DNA of 26,091 bases, taken from positions 1 through 26,091 of the forward strand of contig DDPO01000166.1 in assembly GCA_002342225.1 (NCBI GenBank), written 5' to 3'. Position numbers and translations under genes: made by a program. Shown piece after piece: positions 15,634-23,278 of the stretch (its first letter is position 1; every line of letters begins with the position of its first letter). The notes beneath the pieces were generated by a model. That model did not search any database, had not been told where the DNA came from, and worked only from the letters and a program-made list of their open reading frames with translations. This stretch comes from Bdellovibrionaceae bacterium UBA2466 (GTDB taxonomy: Bacteria; Bdellovibrionota; FAC87; UBA2466).

Positions 15634-16292
15634 TGGGCTAGACGGCCATCTGCTAAAACAATGACTCGGTCTGCAAATTTTAAAACCCTTGGATCATGGG
15701 ACGAAAAGATAAAAGTCGTTCCTTGTTTGTCGTTAAGCTCGCGAAAAAGTAAAAGGAGCTTCTCTGCCGTGACCGCGTCTAAATTTGCTGTGGGTTCATC
15801 GGCAAAAATGATTCGCGGCTCAGTCACCAAAGCTCTTGCAACGGCAACTCGTTGCTGCTGGCCCCCTGAGAGTGCACTAGGCATTCTATCTTCTAAACCA
15901 GCAAGCCCCACCTCCTCAATACACCGCTTGGCCTTCTCAATTCGTTCATAAAAACGAACTCCCTTCAAAGCGAGTGGATACTCAACATTCTCTAAAACGG
16001 TCAGAACGGGAAACAAATTGTAAGATTGAAAAATAAACCCAACATCGTTTCGCCTTAGATTCAAAAGCTCTTGAGGCAATAGGTTTTGAAGCGATCTATC
16101 TAGCAATCTAACTTCACCATCACAAAACTCATCAAGACCCGCAGCAATATTGAGTGCCGTTGTTTTTCCAGAACCTGATGGTCCGGCCAAAGCCACAATT
16201 TCACCCTGCTTTACAGAAAAACTCAAATCGTGAATGCCAGACTTCTCTTGGTTGTAGACCTTACTTACTTCCCGAAATTCTAGGATATTCAT
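15630..16292 (-). CDS. LolD/MacB-type ABC transporter ATP-binding protein
   Basis: A 220-residue ATPase with Walker A GPSGSGKTT (37-45), Q-loop Gln89 in FQSYNLFP, signature LSGGQQQR (141-148), Walker B IIFADEP (161-167) and switch His199. NLFPVLTVLENV and DEPTANLD are hallmarks of the LolD/MacB/FtsE subgroup, which works with FtsX-like permeases as a mechanotransmission machine rather than a classical transporter. The start shares one base with the permease stop (TAATG), so the two are coupled. With the LolA-like gene upstream, a role in moving lipoproteins or another lipid between the membranes is likely. Whether it is the housekeeping Lol system is unknown. Confidence 0.9.
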   Translation of the reverse strand: MNILEFREVSKVYNQEKSGIHDLSFSVKQGEIVALAGPSGSGKTTALNIAAGLDEFCDGEVRLLDRSLQNLLPQELLNLRRNDVGFIFQSYNLFPVLTVLENVEYPLALKGVRFYERIEKAKRCIEEVGLAGLEDRMPSALSGGQQQRVAVARALVTEPRIIFADEPTANLDAVTAEKLLLLFRELNDKQGTTFIFSSHDPRVLKFADRVIVLADGRLAH

Positions 16293-17533
16293 TAGTGACT
16301 CCTTAGTGCTTTCATAGGGGTTAATCGACTCGCTTGTCGGGCCGGAAAATAGGATACCGCTAAGGCAAGAATAACTATCACTGTCGTTACCACCAAACTG
16401 TTAGAGATTCTCGCAACCGGATAACTTACCGTCTGTACTACGGCTCCTTGGATTACAAAATCTTTAGAAGTGAGCCATCGAAGATCAAAGCCGACTTGAT
16501 TAAAAAAAGCCGTCACTAAAACTCCAAACAGGTTTCCCAAAAAAACTCCCACACCGGTCAACAGAAGAGTTTCTACGATGACCATTCGAATCACTTCTTC
16601 CTTAGCAGTACCGATGGCCAACATCACTCCAAACTCTTTGGTTCGCTCCATCAAACTCATCAAAATAGAGTTTGCTATGCCTAGAGCGGCAACTCCTAAA
16701 ATTAAAAACATCAACATTCTATTTACAGCTCGGTCGAGTTCGATCATAGCAACTACGGGTCGTTGCAACTCTTTCCATGATAGCATCTGAACTTCAGCTT
16801 CTTTCGTGGATAGAGCATCAAAAGATTGTCGAAAAAGACTTAATTCATCTTCCTCTTTGAGCGTTACAGCCACTTGATGCGAGCTTTGGAGAGGCAAACT
16901 CAAAATAGCTCGGGCTTCACTTAAGCGGATGAAAGCCAGAGATTTATCGGCATCTGAGCCAGTGTCGAATATACCCGAAACCCAAAAAAGTTCGTTACCC
17001 ACAGAGCCATCGACTCCTTGAGTAAGAACAACTATTTTGGATCCAATTTCAGCGTTCAAAGTCTCAGCCGCTTTAACTCCGAGAACAATCGATTTATCTT
17101 TTCCATCATCGAAAAAAGAGCCCCTAATGAGCTTGCGAGCGAAATCGGTGACCTTAGCCTCACTTGCAGGTTCAACTCCCATTACCATGACATTAGTAGA
17201 GCCTCTCGCAGACGAGGCAAGCCCAGAAAAGACAACTCTTTCTGATATCGCGAGCGTATTTTTCTGACTGTTGAGCCATTGAATTAGTGGAGCGCTATTT
17301 TTTATATACAACTGTGTTGCGCTATTTTTTTCAAAGTTCTTGATCGCAACTGCAACATGCCCACTGTGGTACCGAATGACGTTGTGAATCACTTGCTCAT
17401 GGAAAGAGTCGTAGTAGTTTCTTAAAAAAACAAGTGCCATCACACCCAAGCCAATCGCATTGACAGTGATTAATGTACGACGTCGATTGCGCCAGATATT
17501 TTTCCAGCACAGTCTTAAAAAATAAAAATTCAT
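16292..17533 (-). CDS. FtsX/LolE-type ABC permease
   Basis: A 413-residue membrane protein with one helix near residues 20-38, a large periplasmic domain (about 39-270) and three helices near 273-292, 318-342 and 380-397, the usual MacB/LolC-E topology. ERTKEFGVMLAIG and the C-terminal PARQASRLTPMKALR are signatures of the family. Only one permease gene is present, so the complex would have two identical copies (a LolF-like arrangement) or a partner encoded elsewhere. I chose the ATG at 17533, with AAGGA about 8 bases ahead and a normal WKNIWRNRRRT N-terminus. An earlier start would overlap the LolA-like gene. It is the middle gene of the operon. Confidence 0.9.
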   Translation of the reverse strand: MNFYFLRLCWKNIWRNRRRTLITVNAIGLGVMALVFLRNYYDSFHEQVIHNVIRYHSGHVAVAIKNFEKNSATQLYIKNSAPLIQWLNSQKNTLAISERVVFSGLASSARGSTNVMVMGVEPASEAKVTDFARKLIRGSFFDDGKDKSIVLGVKAAETLNAEIGSKIVVLTQGVDGSVGNELFWVSGIFDTGSDADKSLAFIRLSEARAILSLPLQSSHQVAVTLKEEDELSLFRQSFDALSTKEAEVQMLSWKELQRPVVAMIELDRAVNRMLMFLILGVAALGIANSILMSLMERTKEFGVMLAIGTAKEEVIRMVIVETLLLTGVGVFLGNLFGVLVTAFFNQVGFDLRWLTSKDFVIQGAVVQTVSYPVARISNSLVVTTVIVILALAVSYFPARQASRLTPMKALRSH

Positions 17534-17546
17534 CTTCTTTCCTTTT

Positions 17547-18350
17547 TTAAGGATTGGCCTTGTTGATCGATTCCATCGACCAACCGTTTGAATCGTTAAG
17601 ACCATTTTGGGAATTGTTTCTTAGGGTCTCTTTTTCAAACCACTTCGCAGGAATTTTGCGATCAAAAAGAATCTTTTCGTAAGTGACAGTAGTTTCATCT
17701 TTGGGGGAATCGACATTTCTAATCCTCAATTGAGTGGGGATGATTCTGTCGTCCATTTTTTTAAAACCTGACAATTGTAGAGTTCTTACAAGTTTTCCTT
17801 TTTCATCAAAGTATTCTTCTTTGACTGGTAACGAATCCGAAACTCGAGCCCAATATTTTATTTTGCTCCAAACCACAGGAGCATCAGGCTTTGGAAGGCA
17901 CTCAATCAAATAGACTTTCTCTTTCCCAAGTTTTTCAGTACCCAAAAGCTGGTGAGTGTAATCGGTAGAAAGAGAGCTCAGCTTCATCAAATCATCATTG
18001 GTGAAATCACTGCCCATCCAAGATTGCAACATTACGGATGTGGGTACGCGAACTGTTTGGTCAGTTTTGGGGAAAAAATTCCACATTTGATTATCCACTC
18101 TAAGAGAAGCAACTCCTGTTTCTTTAGCGGGGGTCAAAATCACAACAAGAGACTTTTCTTTACCTTGAGTCCAAGATCTCAATTTGAGTTCTCGTTGATA
18201 AGCCTCGTGGTTAATGTTCATTGTCATCGTCATTTGGGTAGAAATACCTCGCATTTGGCTTTCCCCTTTTTCCACGACCGCAGTTGGATTAACAGAAGCC
18301 ACCCCCCAAGGAGTTACTGCCAACATCCAAAGAATTAAAAAAACTTTCAT
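17547..18350 (-). CDS. Outer-membrane lipoprotein-sorting protein (LolA-like)
   Basis: A 267-residue periplasmic protein with a signal peptide (MKVFLILWMLAVTPWGVA, cleavage near residue 19). The body matches the 'outer membrane lipoprotein-sorting protein' family: an early MTMTMNINHEAYQRELKLRSW strand pair, NQMWNFFPKTDQTVRVP, MGSDFTNDDL, YWARVSDSLPVKEEYFDEKGK and then DRIIPTQLRIRNV. These proteins have a LolA/LolB-like half-barrel that shields acyl chains. The permease and ATPase genes follow directly, 13 bases on, which supports a three-part transport route. AGAGGA and a G-rich stretch precede the ATG. The cargo is unknown, and it need not be the main LolA. Confidence 0.88.
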   Translation of the reverse strand: MKVFLILWMLAVTPWGVASVNPTAVVEKGESQMRGISTQMTMTMNINHEAYQRELKLRSWTQGKEKSLVVILTPAKETGVASLRVDNQMWNFFPKTDQTVRVPTSVMLQSWMGSDFTNDDLMKLSSLSTDYTHQLLGTEKLGKEKVYLIECLPKPDAPVVWSKIKYWARVSDSLPVKEEYFDEKGKLVRTLQLSGFKKMDDRIIPTQLRIRNVDSPKDETTVTYEKILFDRKIPAKWFEKETLRNNSQNGLNDSNGWSMESINKANP

Positions 18351-18398
18351 TCCTCTTCCCCCCTTTTTGAGCTGTGTTTAGGGGACGGTGCCTTTCTA

Positions 18399-18412
18399 AG
18401 TGTTGTGACACT
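18399..18412. promoter_or_regulatory. Short palindrome in a divergent promoter region
   Basis: AGTGT, four bases, then ACACT form a 5-base inverted repeat about 50 bases ahead of the LolA-like start, in the gap shared with the 706-residue protein gene. An operator is possible, but the arms are short and the regulator unknown. Confidence 0.3.
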
Positions 18413-18517
18413 AATAAAAGTGAAAAAGAGGTAAATAGCTGTTTTTATAATGATTTAATTTGTATTTTTAAGGCGTTTTAGGCCAAAAATTGGAGGGCTT
18501 ACCACAGATTTTATGCA

Positions 18518-18546
18518 TTGCATTAATTTTCACGATTTGTTAGAAC
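18518..18546 (+). promoter_or_regulatory. Candidate promoter of the 706-residue protein gene
   Basis: TTGCAT (18518-18523) and TAGAAC (18541-18546) are 17 bases apart, about 25 bases ahead of the ATG at 18571. The -10 match is only four of six. Confidence 0.35.
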
Positions 18547-18570
18547 TTGGGCAACTTTTCAGGGGGTGGC

Positions 18571-20691
18571 ATGGTTGCTTTTCGGGCTCTAAGTCTAGGG
18601 TTACTAACGTGCTTCCTTTGGGTTAAACCGAGTCTAGCCCAACAAACACTCTACTCGAATCTTCCCATCCCTCAAACATGCGAAACTGACTATCAACAAG
18701 GGAGAATGTTTCTAGCTCAACTGCTCAAAGAGGGTTTTGACCTTGGAAACAGAAACGTCACCGTTTCAACTCTGGATAAGGAATTGTCACGTTATTCAGA
18801 AGATGATGAATGTAGGTTTTATTTCTCAGTCGGAATGTTTGATACTCAAGGGCTGGTACAGCAGCAAACGACTCTGGAATATTTTCTAGAGCTCCAAATA
18901 GCTGAAGCTCAAAACAACCCCAATCAACTCAAAGGAATTGAAACCCTCTACCAAGAACGTTTCAAAAAACTGGGACTAACCGCCTCTTTAACTGAAACTC
19001 TCAAAAACAATATTGCGCTAAGAACTCAATCGCTAGAAAAACTGACCACTCAATTAAACTCTCTTGCGGAAGAAAAAAACGAGGCCATTTTCTTAGGCCG
19101 ATTTGTATTTTTAGGATCCCCTTTTGGAGTCATGACTCTTTATGATTATGTCTTTGAAGCCGACGGAACAATCAAAAAAGGAGCTAATGCTCAGGAACTC
19201 ATTACCGAAGGATCTTATCCCAAAACTGCAAAAGCGACTTTTGAGAGAGCGACTGATGTGGCTAAACAATACCTCGATTGGCACCCAAGCCTATTTTTCG
19301 GTGAGGACTCCCTGTGGAGAGGTGCTTGGTGGCGATACTTCGGCTCGACTTATGAAAAGTCTTTGAGAGAAGTAAAAAACGAAGGTTATCTCAACCTGTT
19401 TTTACAACACATCTCTCTAGCTAGAAAATTACGAGTCGACACTCAAGACTACAGAAAAATATATCAGCTCATGCTGAATAAAGACCGTTCGACTCTCAAT
19501 CGTGAGATTGGCACTTACGACAAAATGTATCGTTATCGTTGGGCACCTTTACTGGTTCCCGTTGGAATGTACGCGGGCTCTGCAATGCTCGTAAAAAGCA
19601 CTTGGTTTCTAGCTCTGCCAGCTAATGCCTCTTCCTTCTCTTTCGTGGGTGGAGGTCTAGCCACTGCTGCCAATGCCTCCGCAGCAGTAAGTTTGTTAAC
19701 TATTTCAACTTATTCAGGCCTCGGCCTGCGAGCAGCATACTTAGACTATCGCGACCGCAAATCTCAAGGATTGCCTTTTTCAATGGCAGAAACTTTAGAC
19801 CATGTCTTTAGCGCCACTTACCAATCATTTGCACTAGCGGCCATCACTCCAGTGATTGTGGGAAGTTCTGTTTATAGCGCCCATGAAGCTTTAGTCGCAG
19901 CAAAGAGCCTTTTAAGCAGTGCAATCTCTGCTGGTGAAACTATTCAAACTTTAGGTTTTCAAGGATCTGTTGAAGCTGCAAAAAGTTATCTTTTCCAAGT
20001 CCCTGGAAAGCTGGTAGCCCTTCCCCAATTTGTGGCTCAAAAGTGGCTAGAGTCTTGGTACAAAAATCCCAAAATATTAATTAGCAATTATGGCGCCGAT
20101 ATTTTAATGACTCTTCTTTTTGATTGCGGATATCGACAAGTAAATCTCGAAGGAAAAGATGTTTGTGTCTGGAGAGATGAACAAGGAACTCATTTAAATT
20201 CACAATTTCTCTACTCAATCACTTCTACTGTGATTGTCGGGGGCATTTCTAAACCTGTTACTTTAATACCCTCATTCGGTTTACGTTGGGTAACTTACCG
20301 TGGAGTCACTTTACTGAGTGGGGTCGTGAGCCAACTCCTTGTGAGCGGCAAATTGGATAGCCGAAGGCTCGTGTTCGATCAGTTTTATGGGGCTGGCCCC
20401 TCAACAATTAAGGGCGAGTTTGAGCGTTACATCCGGATGAGTGATTGGGTCCAAAGTAAAACAATGGCCCAGCAGACTATTCTCATTATTGCGCTGAGAG
20501 CCCTAGTGCTTTCGCCTATTGAATCCCCCATCAAAATCTACTTCTTAGACAGGTTTGTGAAGGGGCAGCTAAAGCCCATTCAAGAGCTTAAAGAGCTTAT
20601 GAAGGATGTAGCTTATTTGAGTATCGATGATTTTGCCGACTCAGATATTGAGGAAGCGATTCGGGCTGTAGGCCAAGAAATTGGGCGTTAA
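18571..20691 (+). CDS. Unrecognised exported protein with central hydrophobic segments
   Basis: A 706-residue protein I do not recognise. It has a signal peptide (MVAFRALSLGLLTCFLWVKPSLAQQ, cleavage after SLA). Residues about 25-330 are mainly helical with a likely coiled coil near 140-170 (LEKLTTQLNSLAEEKNE). From about 335 there are several hydrophobic or Ala/Gly-rich stretches (LLVPVGMYAGSAMLV, GGGLATAANASAAVSLLT, LAAITPVIVGSSVYSA, SITSTVIVGGIS, ILIIALRALVL) that could be membrane helices. The last 60 residues are acidic and hydrophilic. No catalytic motif is evident. The ATG at 18571, with AGGGGGTGG just ahead, is preferred over a TTG at 18547. Its stop shares TTAA with the convergent decarboxylase-family gene. 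An envelope role is inference from the signal peptide only. Confidence 0.75.
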   Translation: MVAFRALSLGLLTCFLWVKPSLAQQTLYSNLPIPQTCETDYQQGRMFLAQLLKEGFDLGNRNVTVSTLDKELSRYSEDDECRFYFSVGMFDTQGLVQQQTTLEYFLELQIAEAQNNPNQLKGIETLYQERFKKLGLTASLTETLKNNIALRTQSLEKLTTQLNSLAEEKNEAIFLGRFVFLGSPFGVMTLYDYVFEADGTIKKGANAQELITEGSYPKTAKATFERATDVAKQYLDWHPSLFFGEDSLWRGAWWRYFGSTYEKSLREVKNEGYLNLFLQHISLARKLRVDTQDYRKIYQLMLNKDRSTLNREIGTYDKMYRYRWAPLLVPVGMYAGSAMLVKSTWFLALPANASSFSFVGGGLATAANASAAVSLLTISTYSGLGLRAAYLDYRDRKSQGLPFSMAETLDHVFSATYQSFALAAITPVIVGSSVYSAHEALVAAKSLLSSAISAGETIQTLGFQGSVEAAKSYLFQVPGKLVALPQFVAQKWLESWYKNPKILISNYGADILMTLLFDCGYRQVNLEGKDVCVWRDEQGTHLNSQFLYSITSTVIVGGISKPVTLIPSFGLRWVTYRGVTLLSGVVSQLLVSGKLDSRRLVFDQFYGAGPSTIKGEFERYIRMSDWVQSKTMAQQTILIIALRALVLSPIESPIKIYFLDRFVKGQLKPIQELKELMKDVAYLSIDDFADSDIEEAIRAVGQEIGR

Positions 20692-21140
20692 TAATCCTCA
20701 ACTTCGATCAACTCTTCGTCTTCACGCAAACGGTAGACTAGAGCAGTTTCAATGGTCTTTGGTTTAAATGCTTTTTTCAACTCGTTGTAAACCAAATCAG
20801 GGTCGAAATCTTTACAGCTGTAGCAGTCAAAAGTGAAAAAAGGTTTAAAAATTCTTCGCTGAATTCCACGAGGCTTTGGTTTTCCATCTTTCTGCCCCTT
20901 TGGAAAAGTATGAATACTAATGTGGCTAGTCGCGATAATCGCAGTGCCGGTGATTCCGATATCTGGATGATCTTCGGGTCTTACCTTGTAAACAATGGGT
21001 AAACCCATTCGCTGCATTCCGATCTTATCAGGGAGAGTTTTCAAGAATGAATAAACAACATCAAAAGACATGAGCGACTTCTTGTCGCAATCAAAACCGG
21101 AACACATTAAATGAGGCCAACCACGGTAATTTTGATCCAT
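20688..21140 (-). CDS. S-adenosylmethionine decarboxylase-family protein (pyruvoyl enzyme), divergent
   Basis: A 150-residue protein aligning by motif with bacterial class 1B AdoMetDC (SpeH). ATSHISIHTFP carries Ser72, which would self-cleave to give the pyruvoyl cofactor, and His77, five residues later as in the family. FDCYSC carries Cys109, matching the family's catalytic Cys. Two features are unusual. The residue before Ser72 is Thr instead of the usual Glu, and about 17 extra residues rich in Lys and Arg (KGQKDGKPKPRGIQRR) sit between His77 and Cys109. The family is known to include relatives that became ornithine or arginine decarboxylases. No spermidine synthase gene is adjacent, so the substrate is open. 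AAGGAG lies 8 bases before the ATG, behind a hairpin. Confidence 0.78.
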   Translation of the reverse strand: MDQNYRGWPHLMCSGFDCDKKSLMSFDVVYSFLKTLPDKIGMQRMGLPIVYKVRPEDHPDIGITGTAIIATSHISIHTFPKGQKDGKPKPRGIQRRIFKPFFTFDCYSCKDFDPDLVYNELKKAFKPKTIETALVYRLREDEELIEVEDY

Positions 21141-21154
21141 TCTTGTTCTCCTTT

Positions 21155-21174
21155 AAAAACCAGACTATGTCCGG
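21155..21174 (-). terminator. Terminator-like hairpin in the leader of the AdoMetDC-family gene
   Basis: Read on the minus strand, CCGGAC, loop ATA and GTCTGG form a 6-base stem with one G-U pair, followed by TTTTT and then the AAAGGAG ribosome site. It lies about 15-34 bases ahead of the ATG, with no gene upstream for it to end, so attenuation or translational control is possible. The stem is short. Confidence 0.4.
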
Positions 21175-21255
21175 ATTTCAACGACTCAATGTTCTACTTT
21201 TTACTCTCTTATTTAAAATTTGCAATTAACAATATGCATTTAAGAAACTTTTTTT

Positions 21256-21261
21256 TACTAT
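21256..21261 (+). promoter_or_regulatory. -10-like box of the aminotransferase gene
   Basis: TACTAT ends 11 bases before the ATG at 21273, predicting a leader of about 5 bases. No Shine-Dalgarno is present, and no good -35 box is seen. Confidence 0.3.
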
Positions 21262-21272
21262 TTCTTTGAACA

Positions 21273-22451
21273 ATGCAAACGCTCTTTTCGAAATCTTCAG
21301 ACATACTCTATTTCAACTCTGCCAATTTATCTCTATGCCCCAACCCAATCTTAAATGCCATAGACACCTATCGCCGACAATTTGAGATAAATCCGACCCA
21401 AAGCTTAAAAGATTCGTGGCGAAACTTATGGGGTGCGCAGGAAAAATTGGCTCACTTTCTAGGAGCAACCCCATCAGACCTGATTTTAAGAACTAATGTC
21501 ACGGATGTCTTAAATGCTTTTATCCTAGGAGTCCCACTAAACCCGGACGAGGAAATTCTTGTGGGAGAGCTGGAATACGGGGCCATTGCCAATATTTGCC
21601 GATTTCGCTCGGAAAGAGATAAGTTACCTCTTAGATTTTTAAAAATCCCTCAAAGTCCCCCTGCTTTATCTAAACTAACATCAACTCAATTAGGCGAATC
21701 AATCACCTCTCAGTTAACATCAAAAACTCGAATCTTAGTTCTTAGCCATGTTATCGCTGGCTTGGGGCTTAAAATGCCCATTGAGGACGTGGCCGAAGTG
21801 ACGAGAAAAATGGGGATCTACTTCATCGTGGATGGAGCGTATGCTCCAGGGGCTTTGGAGGTAAATTTCTCAACCCTTCAAAACATAGATTTCTATGGTT
21901 GTAGTCTCTACAAGTGGCTCCTCGGCCCCAAAGGAACTGCTTTTGGCTGGGTTCACCCTCAAGTCCAAGAAAAGTTATTACCCTTACAAGCAGGTTGGAC
22001 GACTTTCGAAAGCCAAGGAGATTTCAATCTGTTTGGGGCTGGAAGCCGCTTTCAACAAAAATTTCAACTTTCTGGCTGTCGAGATTTCTCACCCTTCTTT
22101 GCTATCAATGAAACCATCGAATTGTGGCAATCGATGGAGCCCTCGGCCATTCGAAAACACATTTTGAAACTAAACCAACTGTTTCAATCAGAGATAGAAA
22201 GACAGTTACATTGGAGGCCTTTGTTACCAAGTGATTCTAGTCTTGTGGGTCCCATGACTGTATTTCGATTGCCCGATAAAATTCAGGCGCAAGCAAGTAA
22301 CTTATCCAAATATTTTCTGGAAAAGATAAAAGCTCAACTCCACTTCACACAGCTCAACTCGGGCTGGTATGGGGTGTTTTCACCTCATATTTACAATTCC
22401 GAAGATGAAGTTCAAGAATTAGTGATGCGCTTAAAAAGTCTCTCACTTTAA
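21273..22451 (+). CDS. Class V aminotransferase-fold PLP enzyme (isopenicillin N epimerase/cysteine desulfurase-like)
   Basis: A 392-residue fold-type I PLP enzyme. YFNSANLSLCP opens it, and TNVTDVLNAF and GELEYGA match the epimerase-like branch (CefD/EgtE style). Asp187 in VDGAYAPG pairs with the pyridine nitrogen, and Lys214 in SLYKWLLGPKG should form the Schiff base. The mobile Cys loop of IscS/SufS desulfurases is not apparent, so a role as a general cysteine desulfurase is less likely than epimerase, lyase or aminotransferase chemistry on a small amino acid. It is divergent from the AdoMetDC-family gene and converges on the DsbA-like gene 9 bases away. The substrate is unknown. Confidence 0.85.
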   Translation: MQTLFSKSSDILYFNSANLSLCPNPILNAIDTYRRQFEINPTQSLKDSWRNLWGAQEKLAHFLGATPSDLILRTNVTDVLNAFILGVPLNPDEEILVGELEYGAIANICRFRSERDKLPLRFLKIPQSPPALSKLTSTQLGESITSQLTSKTRILVLSHVIAGLGLKMPIEDVAEVTRKMGIYFIVDGAYAPGALEVNFSTLQNIDFYGCSLYKWLLGPKGTAFGWVHPQVQEKLLPLQAGWTTFESQGDFNLFGAGSRFQQKFQLSGCRDFSPFFAINETIELWQSMEPSAIRKHILKLNQLFQSEIERQLHWRPLLPSDSSLVGPMTVFRLPDKIQAQASNLSKYFLEKIKAQLHFTQLNSGWYGVFSPHIYNSEDEVQELVMRLKSLSL

Positions 22452-22460
22452 GTATAAGAC

Positions 22461-23141
22461 CTATTTGGCTTCAGAATTACCAAACCGCTTTTGAAGGATT
22501 TCTTCAAAAGCTTCGACGGGGTAAGCGCCTTTGATAGTCACTCCGGCTATAACAAACCCAGGAGTGCCTTGAATTCCAAACTTCTGAGCCTCTTCTTGAT
22601 CAGATGCAATGTTTCTTTGAACAACGGGGGACTCCATGTCTTTTTTTACTTTATCTAAATTAGCACCCACTTTTTTAACCATTTCATCTAGAAAGGCCTC
22701 TCCGCCGGCAATTCGCTCCTGATTTTTAAAAACTTCATCATGAAATGCATATGCTTTTTTGGGACTCTGTAAAGCAATCGCTTCAAATCGTTTGGCTGCC
22801 GGCATTGCCATAGGGTGAAAAGGAAGGGGAAGGTGCTTAAAAGTGACCACTAGCTTTTTACCGTATTTCTTTTTGAGTTCTTCGACAGTTTCGTAGCCTC
22901 TCTTGCAGTAGGGACACTGAAAGTCCGAGTAGACAAACAACTTTATTTTAGCGTTCCGGTCGCCAAGAACCGCTCTGTCTTTTCCCATTTCAGGCTTTTT
23001 GGGATTTTTTATTTCATCTTCTCGCTGAGCTTGTTCAGCTTTAGCCTGCATGTATCGCATAAATTCTTGGTCGTTTTGAGGCATTCCTTCAGCCCGAACA
23101 ATAGATGAAATCAAAATAAAACTCAGAAAGAAGAATCTCAT
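22461..23141 (-). CDS. DsbA-family periplasmic thiol-disulfide protein
   Basis: A 226-residue protein with a signal peptide (MRFFFLSFILISSIVRAEG). A charged helical linker (about 20-58) precedes a thioredoxin fold with a helical insert. FSDFQCPYC-type residues (YSDFQCPYC, Cys76 and Cys79) form the active site and GTPGF (192-196) holds the cis-proline. HLPLPFHPMAMPAA is typical of the DsbA/DsbG-like and BdbD-like subgroup. It probably forms or reshuffles disulfides in exported proteins. That suits a neighbourhood where the modular lipoprotein and the neighbouring two-Cys repeat protein both depend on Cys pairs. AAGGAG lies 8 bases before the ATG. No DsbB partner is in view. Confidence 0.92.
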   Translation of the reverse strand: MRFFFLSFILISSIVRAEGMPQNDQEFMRYMQAKAEQAQREDEIKNPKKPEMGKDRAVLGDRNAKIKLFVYSDFQCPYCKRGYETVEELKKKYGKKLVVTFKHLPLPFHPMAMPAAKRFEAIALQSPKKAYAFHDEVFKNQERIAGGEAFLDEMVKKVGANLDKVKKDMESPVVQRNIASDQEEAQKFGIQGTPGFVIAGVTIKGAYPVEAFEEILQKRFGNSEAK

Positions 23142-23266
23142 TAAAAGGCTCCTTTTAAATTGAAGGCTTAGATTATCAAAGAAATATGACCTTGCCTACG
23201 ATGAGTGATCGTTTTTATAGCTAAATGCGTTATCAGAATGCTATAGCCATAGAAAATACTCATAGG

Positions 23267-23272
23267 TATAAA
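23267..23272 (+). promoter_or_regulatory. -10-like box placing the start at the ATG
   Basis: TATAAA ends 6 bases before the ATG at 23279, so transcription would begin at about the start codon. No ribosome site or good -35 box is visible. Confidence 0.4.
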
Positions 23273-23278
23273 TTAAGA

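Noticed and set aside
17952..18338. 128-codon plus-strand frame opposite the LolA-like gene
   Set aside because: The composition is His/Arg/Ser-rich without pattern, and it is antisense to a gene with clear family motifs.
23225..23278. Upstream ATG as the start of the two-Cys repeat protein
   Set aside because: It would place 18 polar residues before a normal MKKN-type signal peptide.
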